From Pseudomonas sp. N3-W (GTDB lineage Bacteria > Pseudomonadota > Gammaproteobacteria > Pseudomonadales > Pseudomonadaceae), in contig NZ_CP103965.1 in assembly GCF_024970185.1 (NCBI RefSeq), positions 2,414,001 to 2,478,000 of the forward strand: a stretch of DNA of 64,000 bases, in the 5' to 3' direction. Positions 1 to 8,277 of this stretch are shown here, one piece after another (the first letter of the stretch is position 1; every line of letters begins with the position of its first letter). The position numbers were made by a program, and so were the translations under genes. The notes under the pieces were generated by a model. The model did no database searches. It was given only the letters and a program-made list of their open reading frames with translations, and was not told the origin of the DNA.

Positions 1-1886
1 ACACCCGACAGCTCCATGGCGAGATTCAGGCCCAGGATCTCCGGCTGAAAGCTTTGCGGGAATAGGGAAACAGCCAGCCAGAACACCGGCACTTGCAGCG
101 AGTCGTTATCGAACAGGGCAGAGGCGGCAAAGGGTTGCTCGGTAAAATCACCGACCGTGACGCCCATGCTGGCCAGCAGATCCTGATAGATATTGCCGTG
201 ATGCAACGCGGTGTCGCCCTGCCCGAGCTCATCGATGAGGGTGCGGTACAGCAATGCGCCGATGGGGCGGGTGACGCTGGCCGGCGCGACCACGCTTCTC
301 AGCCAGGCGCCGTCGATCAGGGTCAGGGGCGCCAGCCGGGTGGCATCGGCAATGATGTCTTCGCGCGTTTCTTCCGGGGCCTCGGTTAACGGCCGATAGC
401 TTTCAACCTGGCGCGCATGTTGGGTTGCCAGCCACTGATCAAGTTTTTGATGGCTGTAGGGGCTGAACGGCAACCCGTCTTGCTGCACTGCCCGCTGGTG
501 CAGGGTCAGCCAGCGTTCGGCGAAGCGCCTGGCTACCGGCAAGGCGTCCGGTGCCTGGTCAATATGCAGAAACAGCGGATAGAGCTGTTGCAGCGACAGA
601 CCTGAATACGTGTTCAATGCCTGCTGCCTGGCCTTGCTCAAGGCTTTTTCGCACAGCGCGATGCAGGGCGATGGTTGATTGACCGGCATCCACGGCGCAG
701 CGGGCTTGTTGTCTTGGCCATCCAGCTCGGCGATCCAGGTCCTGACTACCTGGATGTCCGGCTCCGAGAATATGCCGAACATCTTGCCTTTGGGCTCGCT
801 GATGAGCCTCATGAACGCGCTCTTGCCCGGCTGGCCAGCCCTGACGTAGCGCGAGTCAGCCAGCGCGCTGACTGTTGCCTGCGGGCAAAAAGTTTCAGGT
901 TTGAGCCAGTGATCGATGGGTTGCTCTGCCAACTGCCCACGCTTGTGATAACCGCAGCCATGAGGGCCCAGTTTGTTGATCAGCGCTTGCATGGCGGCCA
1001 GGTTGCCAAAGCGCGTTTCATCCATGAGCTCGACGCGCAGCCGCTCTTCAGCGGCCTTGATCAGTTCCAGTGCGCAGGCGTGGCCTGCTGCAATCGACGC
1101 CCCGGCTTCGGGGTCAGTCTGAAGAAGGTAATGTTCGATAGCCGCCAGCGCCAGCGGTCGGTACTGCTCTGTACCGGGCTGTCCAAAAAGCGGACCGTCG
1201 GCCTCGTGCAGGCTGTTGAGTTGATCGATGTAACCGCACATGGCCAGGTTGATGCCCAGCGTCTCGCCGTACAAGGCTGACGGAAAGCAGGCAATACCCA
1301 GCAAAAACACCGGCAACTCGAAAGCTTCGTCCTGAATGCCAGGGTCGTGGCTGAAGTGGCTGGTAAAGACATCGCTGGTATGGACCCCGGCCCGCTGGGC
1401 CATTTGATCGAACAGACAGCTTTGACTACGCGCCGGATAACCGTGTCCGACCATTTTCGCGTGAGTCTGTAGCAGCAGCCCACCTACACGGCGCCAGGCG
1501 TACGCGATGGAGGTCACGCCCGTGAGCCAGCCCCCGAGCATCTTGAACAGCGGGGCATGTTGGTAATAGAAGTGTTGCCGCTGTGGCGCACCCTTCAGCA
1601 GGCCGACCAGGTCCAGACGGATTCGCGACCCAAGGGCTTCGATAGCCTGGTTGCCCGTTGTCAGCAGTGCGCCAACATCGTGCGTGTCCGTTGCATCTTT
1701 AAACGGGGCCAGGCGTTGGTTGATGTGCTTCCACACACCTTCCAGCAGGTCATGGCTCTCTTCCGGATTGATCAGTTTGAAGAACCAGTCGCGAGCGCTG
1801 AGTTGCAGCTTCGCAAGCTCCGCGGGAGCGATTGCGAGAAAACGTGGTTCGTCACTGTCAGACAGACTTGCGATGGGTTCGCCCAT
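1..1886 (-). CDS. Iron-containing redox enzyme family protein, haem-oxygenase-like di-iron fold (partial)
   Basis: An uninterrupted reading frame runs from an ATG at 1886 leftwards past the window edge, so about 628 N-terminal codons are visible and the C-terminus is missing. The start has a good ribosome site (AGGGAG, 8 nt upstream). Two similar helix motifs, GETLGINLAMCGY (about residues 207-219) and PEILGLNLAMELSG (about 614-627), match the 'FPEILGLNL' signature I associate with the Haem_oxygenas_2 / haem-oxygenase-like diiron oxidase (HDO) superfamily, which suggests two tandem domains. HDO enzymes use two irons and O2 to oxidise or cleave amine substrates. The substrate here is unknown. 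The gene lies 94 nt downstream of a YqcI/YcgG haem enzyme on the same strand, probably in one operon. Confidence 0.75.
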   Translation of the reverse strand, partial: MGEPIASLSDSDEPRFLAIAPAELAKLQLSARDWFFKLINPEESHDLLEGVWKHINQRLAPFKDATDTHDVGALLTTGNQAIEALGSRIRLDLVGLLKGAPQRQHFYYQHAPLFKMLGGWLTGVTSIAYAWRRVGGLLLQTHAKMVGHGYPARSQSCLFDQMAQRAGVHTSDVFTSHFSHDPGIQDEAFELPVFLLGIACFPSALYGETLGINLAMCGYIDQLNSLHEADGPLFGQPGTEQYRPLALAAIEHYLLQTDPEAGASIAAGHACALELIKAAEERLRVELMDETRFGNLAAMQALINKLGPHGCGYHKRGQLAEQPIDHWLKPETFCPQATVSALADSRYVRAGQPGKSAFMRLISEPKGKMFGIFSEPDIQVVRTWIAELDGQDNKPAAPWMPVNQPSPCIALCEKALSKARQQALNTYSGLSLQQLYPLFLHIDQAPDALPVARRFAERWLTLHQRAVQQDGLPFSPYSHQKLDQWLATQHARQVESYRPLTEAPEETREDIIADATRLAPLTLIDGAWLRSVVAPASVTRPIGALLYRTLIDELGQGDTALHHGNIYQDLLASMGVTVGDFTEQPFAASALFDNDSLQVPVFWLAVSLFPQSFQPEILGLNLAMELSG

Positions 1887-1980
1887 TATCGTTTCTCCCT
1901 GTTGCATGGTGTGGCCATTCCTGGTGCCACAGCGGCCGTGTCAGATCACGGCTTTGAAGCGTTCACGCACATTGCAGTGT

Positions 1981-2763
1981 TCAAGCAATACTCGCCTTGG
2001 CGGCCGTCGGGTTGAGGTTCATATGAAACGGGCATTGCGCATGACTCAGCGAACCGGGTTCTTCGAGTTGGTATTGCTTGATCTCCAGATTGCCGTGTTC
2101 ACCGAAAGCGCCCAGCGTGCCGGATACCCGGCCTGCGTTATAAGCCTCTGACCGGGACCGGATACGCGCGCGAATACGTTGGCCTTTTTGAGAGCCGCCG
2201 CTGGCCACGTAATCAAAGTTCTCACGCGGGTTGATCACGAATACGATATGCGTTCCCAGGTTCCGGCTTTTCATCAGTTGATGTCCCGGGAAACTCATAT
2301 TGATAAACAGTGGCATCCCCATGAAGGAGAATGACCAATACTCGTTATAGATATCGAGCGGAATTGATTCGGGCCAGGGGGCAGGGTCTTTATCGTGGAG
2401 TTGCTGTAAAAGACGCCAGGCATAGCGTTGCTCTTCGGCAAGTGAAGAGAAATTATTTCTTTCGAAAAGAATAATTAAAGGTTTTCTGATCCTGAGTTTC
2501 ATGGACCATGATGTTGTCTGCTCTATATAATTGCCGAGGCCGGCTATAAAGTCCGTGACAGGCGCCTGTTCGCTGATGAACAGGAATTCAAAGCTGCCGG
2601 AGCGCACTGATCTTGTTCCAAAAAAACACGGAAAACATTCTTGCCTTACGGTGGCTTCAAATGCTTCAAGCGCTGCAGTTGCCCACAACTTTTTTAATTG
2701 ATGGAAATCACAATGCTCTTTGAAGGCGACTTTGCCGAAACATCTTCCATGAATAGGCAGCAT
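1981..2763 (-). CDS. YqcI/YcgG family protein (GntA-like haem-dependent N-hydroxylase family)
   Basis: The protein has 260 residues if it starts at the ATG at 2763, which has GGAG five bases upstream. A TTG five codons earlier is possible but has weaker support. The segment CFFGTRSVRSGSFEFLFI (about residues 46-63) and a later stretch containing FMGMPLFINMSFPGH are typical of the YqcI/YcgG family. A characterised member, GntA of guanitoxin biosynthesis, is a haem-dependent hydroxylase of a guanidino nitrogen, so an N-hydroxylation role is plausible by family. The substrate cannot be read from sequence. The gene precedes the HDO-type gene on the same strand and is divergent from a LysR regulator, which probably controls both. 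Confidence 0.72.
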   Translation of the reverse strand: MLPIHGRCFGKVAFKEHCDFHQLKKLWATAALEAFEATVRQECFPCFFGTRSVRSGSFEFLFISEQAPVTDFIAGLGNYIEQTTSWSMKLRIRKPLIILFERNNFSSLAEEQRYAWRLLQQLHDKDPAPWPESIPLDIYNEYWSFSFMGMPLFINMSFPGHQLMKSRNLGTHIVFVINPRENFDYVASGGSQKGQRIRARIRSRSEAYNAGRVSGTLGAFGEHGNLEIKQYQLEEPGSLSHAQCPFHMNLNPTAAKASIA

Positions 2764-2901
2764 TGAATCTCCGTGCAACGCTTCAAAAAAGTCATATGCT
2801 TATAACTTTTTTATTCGGGCGTATTCTGAGAGCGGGGGCCGGCGTTGTAAAGCGCGTTAAGTTATGGCCTACTATTAGTTGTACTCATGGTAGAGGCATT
2901 T

Positions 2902-3822
2902 ATGACTGAAAGGATTCCTGGGCTTTACTCACTGCGGGCCTTTGAAGTGGCTGCGCGTTTTTGCTCGTTCAGCAAGGCCGCCAACGAGCTATCGGTCACC
3001 CAAAGCGCGGTTAGCCACCATGTCAAGTCGCTCGAGGAGCTCTTTGGCTGCAGCCTGTTTGAGCGACGGGGGCCCAAGCTCAATCTCACCGATCAGGGGC
3101 GCCTGTTGTCGAGGGAGTTGAAAACCGGCTTCAAGATCATTGAAAGCGCGTGCGAGCTATTGAAGGTCGACCGCAATCGTATTCGCCTGAAGGCACCTTC
3201 AACGTTAACGATCCGTTGGTTGCTGAAAGCACTTGATAACTTCAAGAAAGCCAATACTCATTGTTCTGTTCAGGTATCAAGCGTCTGGATGGATATTGAT
3301 GAGGTCGATTTCTATTCTGAACCTTATGATTGTGCCATTCTCCTGGGAACTGGCAACTTCGGTCCGGACATGGTGAGTTTCAAACTATTTGATGAGTGGT
3401 TGATTCCGGTCTGTAGTCCCGATTATATGAAGTGCAATAATCCGACGTTGGCATTTCTCAACGACTGCGAGCTGTTGCATCCTTCCACGGATCGCCGAGA
3501 CTGGCGGCGCTGGTTGAGGAAAGTGAATGGCCTGGACAGTACCAGTCTTGAGGGCGGCCAATTATTTGATACGCTGGATCAAGGTATTGCGGCGGCATTG
3601 CAAGGGCTGGGTGTTTCCGTGGCGGATCTGGTGCTTGTCAGCCAAGAGGTCGAACACGGTCGGTTGCAACTTCCGTTCAATAGCGCGGTGGCCACAGGCG
3701 ATGGTTATTATATGACGTGGTTGAAAGGCAATCCCAAAGCGAAACAGATGAATCAGTTGCGAGAATATCTGCTGACGCAGATTCCCTCGTTATCAATTCA
3801 TGACGTTGATTATCTGGAATAG
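2902..3822 (+). CDS. LysR-family transcriptional regulator (GcvA-like)
   Basis: This is a standard-length LysR protein. The N-terminal winged helix-turn-helix (about residues 10-65) contains SFSKAANELSVTQSAVSHHVK followed by the LFERRGPKLNLTDQG wing. The rest is the ligand-binding domain, whose GcvA-like layout includes RDWRRWL in the second half. I chose the ATG at 2902 because GAGG lies about six bases upstream; the in-frame ATG at 2887 lacks a ribosome site. It is divergent from the YqcI/YcgG gene with about 140 bp between starts, the usual LysR arrangement, so it probably regulates the N-oxygenase-like genes in response to an unknown small molecule. Confidence 0.88.
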   Translation: MTERIPGLYSLRAFEVAARFCSFSKAANELSVTQSAVSHHVKSLEELFGCSLFERRGPKLNLTDQGRLLSRELKTGFKIIESACELLKVDRNRIRLKAPSTLTIRWLLKALDNFKKANTHCSVQVSSVWMDIDEVDFYSEPYDCAILLGTGNFGPDMVSFKLFDEWLIPVCSPDYMKCNNPTLAFLNDCELLHPSTDRRDWRRWLRKVNGLDSTSLEGGQLFDTLDQGIAAALQGLGVSVADLVLVSQEVEHGRLQLPFNSAVATGDGYYMTWLKGNPKAKQMNQLREYLLTQIPSLSIHDVDYLE

Positions 3823-3827
3823 CGAGA

Positions 3828-3880
3828 AGTGGCTGAAAGCAGCCGGACATGAGGCTGGCTTTTGGCTCGACGCCGCTGGC
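3828..3880. repeat. Dispersed intergenic repeat, copy a
   Basis: The stretch after the LysR stop contains GGCTGAAAGCAGCC and then a partly complementary GGCTGGCTTTTGGCTC. It is a diverged member of the imperfect palindromic family (core CTTCTGGCCGAAAGCAGCC) that recurs in other gaps of this window. Confidence 0.45.
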
Positions 3881-3920
3881 GCTGCGTCCTGGATTTGCGA
3901 ACCTCGGTCATCATCGGATA

Positions 3921-3937
3921 GTATATGATCCATATAC
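3921..3937. promoter_or_regulatory. Palindromic operator candidate for the ParD-like/MetAP operon
   Basis: GTATATG-ATC-CATATAC is a perfect inverted repeat with 7-bp arms and a 3-bp spacer. It ends 15 bp before the first possible ATG of the ParD-like gene. Ribbon-helix-helix proteins usually bind short palindromes in their own promoters, so autoregulation is the simplest reading. This is inference from position and symmetry only. Confidence 0.5.
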
Positions 3938-3958
3938 ATTCCATATCGGATCATGCCC

Positions 3959-4225
3959 ATGGGTATCGTGAAAATTTCAGAACACATGCACGAGAATCTG
4001 CGCATCGCCAGCGATGCGTTGAGCCGTTCGATCAACGCCCAGGCCGAGCACTGGATGCGCATCGGTATGTTGGCGGAGTTGCATCCCGGCCTGAACCACA
4101 ACGACATCAGCCGCTTGCTGATTCGCGCCGAACTGGCCGGTGGCCTGGATTTGAAACAGCTGTCTGAACTGGCGGATCTTTCCCAGGGCTTCAAGCCTCA
4201 TGCAGTCGCGGGAGCCAAATCATGA
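3959..4225 (+). CDS. ParD-like ribbon-helix-helix protein
   Basis: A small protein of 88 residues from the second ATG (3959), or 90 from the ATG at 3953. MGIVKISEHMHENLRIASDA is the typical opening of the ParD-like antitoxin family: a beta strand followed by a helix that forms a ribbon-helix-helix DNA-binding dimer. It then has HWMRIGMLAELHPGLNHNDI, also seen in that family. No ParE-type toxin follows. Instead the stop overlaps the start of a methionine aminopeptidase (ATGA at 4222-4225), so the two are translationally coupled. It is more likely a regulator or partner of that enzyme than half of a toxin-antitoxin pair. A palindrome just upstream could be its operator. Confidence 0.7.
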   Translation: MGIVKISEHMHENLRIASDALSRSINAQAEHWMRIGMLAELHPGLNHNDISRLLIRAELAGGLDLKQLSELADLSQGFKPHAVAGAKS

Positions 4226-5013
4226 AAGCGAACACCCCAATCAATACGCCGGCGCAAATAGCGCAATCTAGCGTTGCTGGCAAACTGGCTGCCGAGGTGC
4301 TGGCGATGATTACGCCGCACGTCAAGGCGGGGGTCACCACCGACGACCTCGACAAGCTCTGCCACGACTACATCGTCAATGTGCAGAAGGCCATTCCCGG
4401 TAACGTCGGTTATCACGGCTTCCCGAAAACCGTGTGTGCTTCGGTCAACGAAGTGGTCTGCCACGGCATCCCGTCTGGCCGGGTGCTTGAGGATGGCGAC
4501 ATCGTGAATATCGACATCGCCGTCGTCAAAGACGGCTGGTTTGGCGACACCAGCCGCATGTACTTTGTCGGCGAGCCGAGCGCGGAGGCGCGGCGGCTGG
4601 TCAAGACCACTTACGAGGCCATGTGCGCCGGCATCCGTACGGTGCGTCCCGGCGCCACGTTGGGCGACATTGGTCATGCGATTCAGACCGTTGCCGAACG
4701 CGACGGCTTCAGCGTGGTTCGCGAGTACTGCGGGCACGGCATCGGCAAGGTGTATCACGATGAGCCGCAGGTCCTGCACTACGGTTATCCGGGCCAGGGC
4801 CTGAAGTTGAAAACCGGCATGATCTTCACCATCGAGCCCATGCTGAACGCGGGCAAACGCCATGTGAAAACCCTGGCCGATGACTGGACAGTGGTCACCA
4901 AGGATCAATCACTCTCGGCTCAGTGGGAGCACATGGTGGCGGTCACCGACGATGGTTTCCAGGTGTTGAGCCCTTGGCCCGACACGTCCGAAGAGTTTCC
5001 AGCCATCGTTTGA
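4222..5013 (+). CDS. map: Type I methionine aminopeptidase
   Basis: The 263-residue protein has the full pita-bread metalloprotease set: His81 in VVCHGIPS, metal ligands Asp98 and Asp109 (NIDIAVVKDGWFGDTS), His172 (CGHGIG), Glu205 (TIEPML) and Glu236 (WEHMV). It removes N-terminal methionine from nascent proteins in the cytoplasm. The housekeeping map gene of Pseudomonas normally sits near rpsB/tsf, so this copy, coupled to a ParD-like gene, is probably an accessory paralogue. Its stop lies 5 bp from the convergent LysE stop. Confidence 0.92.
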   Translation: MKANTPINTPAQIAQSSVAGKLAAEVLAMITPHVKAGVTTDDLDKLCHDYIVNVQKAIPGNVGYHGFPKTVCASVNEVVCHGIPSGRVLEDGDIVNIDIAVVKDGWFGDTSRMYFVGEPSAEARRLVKTTYEAMCAGIRTVRPGATLGDIGHAIQTVAERDGFSVVREYCGHGIGKVYHDEPQVLHYGYPGQGLKLKTGMIFTIEPMLNAGKRHVKTLADDWTVVTKDQSLSAQWEHMVAVTDDGFQVLSPWPDTSEEFPAIV

Positions 5014-5018
5014 ACGCC

Positions 5019-5630
5019 TTACAGCCCTTTCAACGCCAACCCCGCCAGCACCAGTAGCAGCACCGCGCAAACGGCATGACTGACGCGGTGCCAAGCCGGT
5101 GAGCTGGCGCGTTTGAGCCAGTCGACCAGTGCCGCCGTGATAAAGCAGCACAGCACGCAAGCGCTCATCACGCCGACAAAGAACACGCCGGTCAGCTGGG
5201 CGCTGGGGGTGGCGCCGACGATGCCCGACAAGGCGCTGCCCAAGGCGCCCCAGAACACGATGTTTTTCGGATTGGTCAGCGAGATGGCGGCGCCTGAGAT
5301 CAGCGCATTGCGCGAGTCGCTGCTGTGCAGTGCCTCTGCTTGCGGCAACGTCCAGGCATCCTTGAAACTCTGCACGCTGAGCCAGACCAGGTACAGCGCG
5401 CACACCAGCGTCAGCGGCCCCTGAACCGATTCATGGGCCAGCAGCAACGACAAACTGGTCAGCCCGATGACGGCCCACACCGCATCACCCAGCAGTGATC
5501 CCACCTGAACGAGGAGGGCGGGCTTGAACCCATGGGTGAGTCCGCGTCGCAGTGTTTCCGCTAGCACAGGGCCTGGCGAAAAACAGAATACAAAACCGAA
5601 GAGAAATGCCGAGAAAAAAACCGCGTACAT
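5019..5630 (-). CDS. LysE/RhtB-family amino acid exporter
   Basis: This is a 203-residue membrane protein with about six hydrophobic segments. It contains FCFSPGPVLAETLRRGLTHG near the N-terminus and SLTNPKNIVFWGAL in the middle, both typical of LysE/RhtB exporters of amino acids or their analogues. The reading frame stays open upstream, but MYAVFF at 5630 is the natural start because the first transmembrane helix begins there and GGGGA lies just upstream. The gene is followed in the opposite orientation by map. Upstream is a broken AraC regulator, which may have been its controller. Substrate unknown. Confidence 0.85.
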   Translation of the reverse strand: MYAVFFSAFLFGFVFCFSPGPVLAETLRRGLTHGFKPALLVQVGSLLGDAVWAVIGLTSLSLLLAHESVQGPLTLVCALYLVWLSVQSFKDAWTLPQAEALHSSDSRNALISGAAISLTNPKNIVFWGALGSALSGIVGATPSAQLTGVFFVGVMSACVLCCFITAALVDWLKRASSPAWHRVSHAVCAVLLLVLAGLALKGL

Positions 5631-5706
5631 GCTGCGTCCCCTGAACCAATAGTGACGCCAGTTTGCCTGGTCAACCGGTTGAGAAACTTGTATCAGATTG
5701 CAGGTT

Positions 5707-6213
5707 TCAGGATTTTGCAAGGCGCTGGAACGTGCCAGGCGTGACACCGTACGCCGCGCGAAAATGCCGATTGAGATGACTTTGATCGACAAAGCCGACG
5801 GCATGCGCCACCTCGGTTGCACACAGGCCCATGCGCAATAATCCTTGAGCGCGGCGGGTGCGAAGTTGCATGCTCCATTGCCGTGGGCTGAGCCCGGTGT
5901 CTTTTTGAAAGGCGCGCAGCAGGTGGAATTTTGACAGCTGCAACTCGCCGGCCAGTTCATCCAGGCTGACGGTCTGGTCCAGCCTTTGCGCGAGCAGTTC
6001 CTTGATGCGCCCGGTCAAACCCGAGCCGAGGGATTGGCCGCCGCTCAGTCGAGCACCACTCAACGCGACGATGTCGCCCAGCGCCAGGGTCAGTGCTTCT
6101 TCGGCGCGCTGTTGAATCAACACATCGTCGACCGCGGCGTGCTGGATGGCCCACGCCAGTTTTTGTGCAAGCTCAGGCTGATGACAGACGGCTCGATCAA
6201 ACTGTGAGCTCCG
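5707..6213 (-). pseudogene. AraC-family regulator, C-terminal fragment (gene interrupted)
   Basis: The fragment contains the complete AraC DNA-binding domain: SLDELAGELQLSKFHLLRAF, then TEVAHAVGFVDQSHLNRHFR and VTPGTFQRL. The open frame begins with no credible start: the codons before the GTG at 6123 still read like the linker of such regulators (FDRAVCHQPELAQKLAW) until a stop near 6229. The matching N-terminal cupin half lies on the same strand at 8329-8526, separated by about 2.1 kb carrying a PAAR toxin. About 30-40 codons between the halves seem to be lost. It is probably non-functional, though a GTG-started DNA-binding domain could still be made. Confidence 0.7.
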
Positions 6214-6367
6214 AACCCTCCGCTTGCGTCATGGCCAACTCAATGGCGCCACCCACTCATGCATCGACTGATGACTTTTCACAATTTTTCAGAATGGCCC
6301 TACAGACACGCAAAACCAGCATGGAGTAGCGTCCTGCCGTATTCAAATGGACAAGTACGGACACACA

Positions 6368-7489
6368 ATGAGTGACGGTTATTTCATTGGTCAAGGTGAC
6401 AAAACCACCTGCGGCGGCATGGTTCTGGATGGTGATGCAAGAGTCGACATATTAGGCCTCCTTCATGCGTGTGAAGGTGATCGAGTCTCTTGTGGGGTAG
6501 ACGGGAAAACCTATCAAATCTACGGCGGCATTTCGCATATGGAGAGCCATGGTCGGCTTATGGCGGGCACGCTGGACAGCTTTAGCGGTTGCCCTTGTAG
6601 AGCCCAACTGATCCCCTCGGTTTTTACAGCCAGCTATCAAAACCAAAACGAGGCACGCCCTGTACCACAAGCAGCAAGGGCATCGGCTCAACCGGCAAGC
6701 TATTCTGATAGATCAACGACGACAAGCTCCCAACAGACTACTCCAAAGCCAGCGGCGAACTATGCTGCTTCTCCAAGCATACCTAAAGCGAATTCCACCA
6801 CGTGCAATCATCCCGACCAGATGGAAGCACTGGCCACATATATCGCTGGTGAGATGAACACCAACATCCATGATCCTGCTGTGTTGAAGATGAAGGAACT
6901 GATCAACTACGACACAAACAAGGCAGCAGCGGAGTTTTTGAAACTGCCATGGTACGCTCGACTGGCTGGACCACCGGATTTCAACACCATTGCATGGACG
7001 AATAAGCTTGAGGCAATGGTGATCTGGACCCAGAAAGTGGGTCAGGATATGGAGTGGGATCACAAGCCAAAACTTCGTAAGCTGTTCCCCGGTGTAAGGC
7101 ACAAACAGGGGCAATACGATTACTACTACGACATCTGGTCGAACATCCACTACGGATACGTGGGAATCATAGGCGGGTTATCAGAGAGCGTTCTTCTGGA
7201 CGGCGCCGGGGCGGAACAAATCGTCTCCGATTCTGGGAGGAAGGCCGAGGAGATGTGGAAGAAGCCCAAGGAGGAGTGGGAACTTCCCGGCCCACATCTG
7301 ACTACGAGTTTATCTGACGGACTACGAGCATTTGACGATGCTCCAGATAGGGTTTCGATCAGTATCGGTGTGAAGCTTGCCAATCATCATCCCCATGGTG
7401 GAATAACGGCGAAGATGGTGATGGATGAAGTGCTTGCCGTTGCACCGGAAAATTGGGGAGATGGAATACGTGTCCACGAATGTAATTAA
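6368..7489 (+). CDS. PAAR-domain T6SS effector with C-terminal toxin-44 domain
   Basis: The N-terminus, MSDGYFIGQGDKTTCGG, is a PAAR domain (about residues 1-90), which caps the VgrG spike of the type VI secretion system. A low-complexity Ser/Thr/Pro/Gln linker follows (about 95-145). The C-terminal region has YYYDIWSNIHYGYVGIIGG and VSISIGVKLANHH, which match the bacterial toxin 44 family (Ntox44), proposed in toxin surveys to be a nuclease. I chose the ATG at 6368 (GGA six bases upstream) over 6347 because PAAR proteins begin MSDGYFIG. The next gene overlaps its end and is the likely immunity gene. No other T6SS gene is in the window. The module splits an AraC gene. Confidence 0.82.
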   Translation: MSDGYFIGQGDKTTCGGMVLDGDARVDILGLLHACEGDRVSCGVDGKTYQIYGGISHMESHGRLMAGTLDSFSGCPCRAQLIPSVFTASYQNQNEARPVPQAARASAQPASYSDRSTTTSSQQTTPKPAANYAASPSIPKANSTTCNHPDQMEALATYIAGEMNTNIHDPAVLKMKELINYDTNKAAAEFLKLPWYARLAGPPDFNTIAWTNKLEAMVIWTQKVGQDMEWDHKPKLRKLFPGVRHKQGQYDYYYDIWSNIHYGYVGIIGGLSESVLLDGAGAEQIVSDSGRKAEEMWKKPKEEWELPGPHLTTSLSDGLRAFDDAPDRVSISIGVKLANHHPHGGITAKMVMDEVLAVAPENWGDGIRVHECN

Positions 7490-7889
7490 AACCCGACTAA
7501 GACACTTGCCATGGCTATGGATTCCGCTTCTGCCACTGTTGGCGTTTGTCCTCTGGCGTAGTGCGCTACCAACTGCGACTGTTCACTACCCCAAAGATGG
7601 ACGGGAAAAACTATGGTATGTCTGGAACGTCAACGATCAGATATACAGGGGACAATTTTCTCCCGGTGGCAGTGTTAGCGACAACGGACTCCTATCCCCC
7701 GATGGCGAGTTCTTCATGGAATTCTCATGGCATAGCGAGAAAGGCCGATGGCACTGCATCAGCATCACCCCGAAGTGGCCCAACACCGATATCTACCTCG
7801 ACGCAGACGGCAACATCGATATGCGAAAAGGGAGCGGCACTGATGTAGATCGACTGAAAGAATGTCAGTGGGATTTAGCCAAGCCTTGA
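7470..7889 (+). CDS. Putative membrane-anchored immunity protein for the PAAR toxin
   Basis: An unrecognised 139-residue protein whose start overlaps the last codons of the toxin gene. GTG at 7470 is preferred because GGGGAG lies nine bases upstream; the ATG at 7461 directly abuts that site. It has a short basic N-terminus (KTRLRH), one hydrophobic helix (about residues 13-30) and then a beta-rich soluble domain with several Trp residues. Positive-inside charge places this domain in the periplasm. Immunity function is inferred from position and overlap alone. A periplasmic immunity protein would fit a toxin that acts in the periplasm or envelope. Confidence 0.55.
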   Translation: MSTNVIKTRLRHLPWLWIPLLPLLAFVLWRSALPTATVHYPKDGREKLWYVWNVNDQIYRGQFSPGGSVSDNGLLSPDGEFFMEFSWHSEKGRWHCISITPKWPNTDIYLDADGNIDMRKGSGTDVDRLKECQWDLAKP

Positions 7890-8008
7890 AAGTGGCCCGC
7901 CCACACCGAATGGCTGTCATCCTGCACGGCGGTAAACGGAGGTGTGAGCGAGCCATGGGATTCTACCGTAATCGTTCCAGCCAGTTCCTGGCCCCCGCCA
8001 AAATTTCT

Positions 8009-8140
8009 CAGTTCAGGGCAGTTGAGCTTGGTCCCACTGATGTTCTCGGCATACACACCAACGATGTTCAAACCCTTCTCGACAGCGAACAACTCCAGAG
8101 CCACTTTTGCACGGTTGGCGTCTTGATCTTTGGTCGTTTG
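8009..8140 (-). pseudogene. Serine recombinase (resolvase) fragment
   Basis: Read on the minus strand, about 43 codons contain TTKDQDANRAKVALELFAVE and then YAENISGTKLNCPEL. These match the N-terminal catalytic domain of resolvase/invertase proteins (STKEQDA...ALE.FA...G, W.V.E.ISG.K..RPEL). The active-site N-terminus (the YxRVS strand) and everything after PEL are missing. It is a relic of the recombination that probably brought in the toxin module. Confidence 0.6.
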
Positions 8141-8277
8141 CTTCAAAGCCGGGGACTGGAGCGACATGGTGGAGGCTTCAATCGATCAGGATCGGGACGC
8201 CGATACACGTTTGGTGGAGTCTGGAAAGTGTCGAACGATTTCAAGTCCTACCAAGGTGAGCGTCATCGAACCCAGCA

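Noticed and set aside
675..1280. 201-codon open frame on the plus strand
   Set aside because: Antisense to the HDO-type protein, whose uninterrupted minus-strand frame has recognisable motifs and a ribosome site.
4198..4908. 236-codon frame antisense to map
   Set aside because: The plus strand carries the complete metal-ligand set of methionine aminopeptidase.
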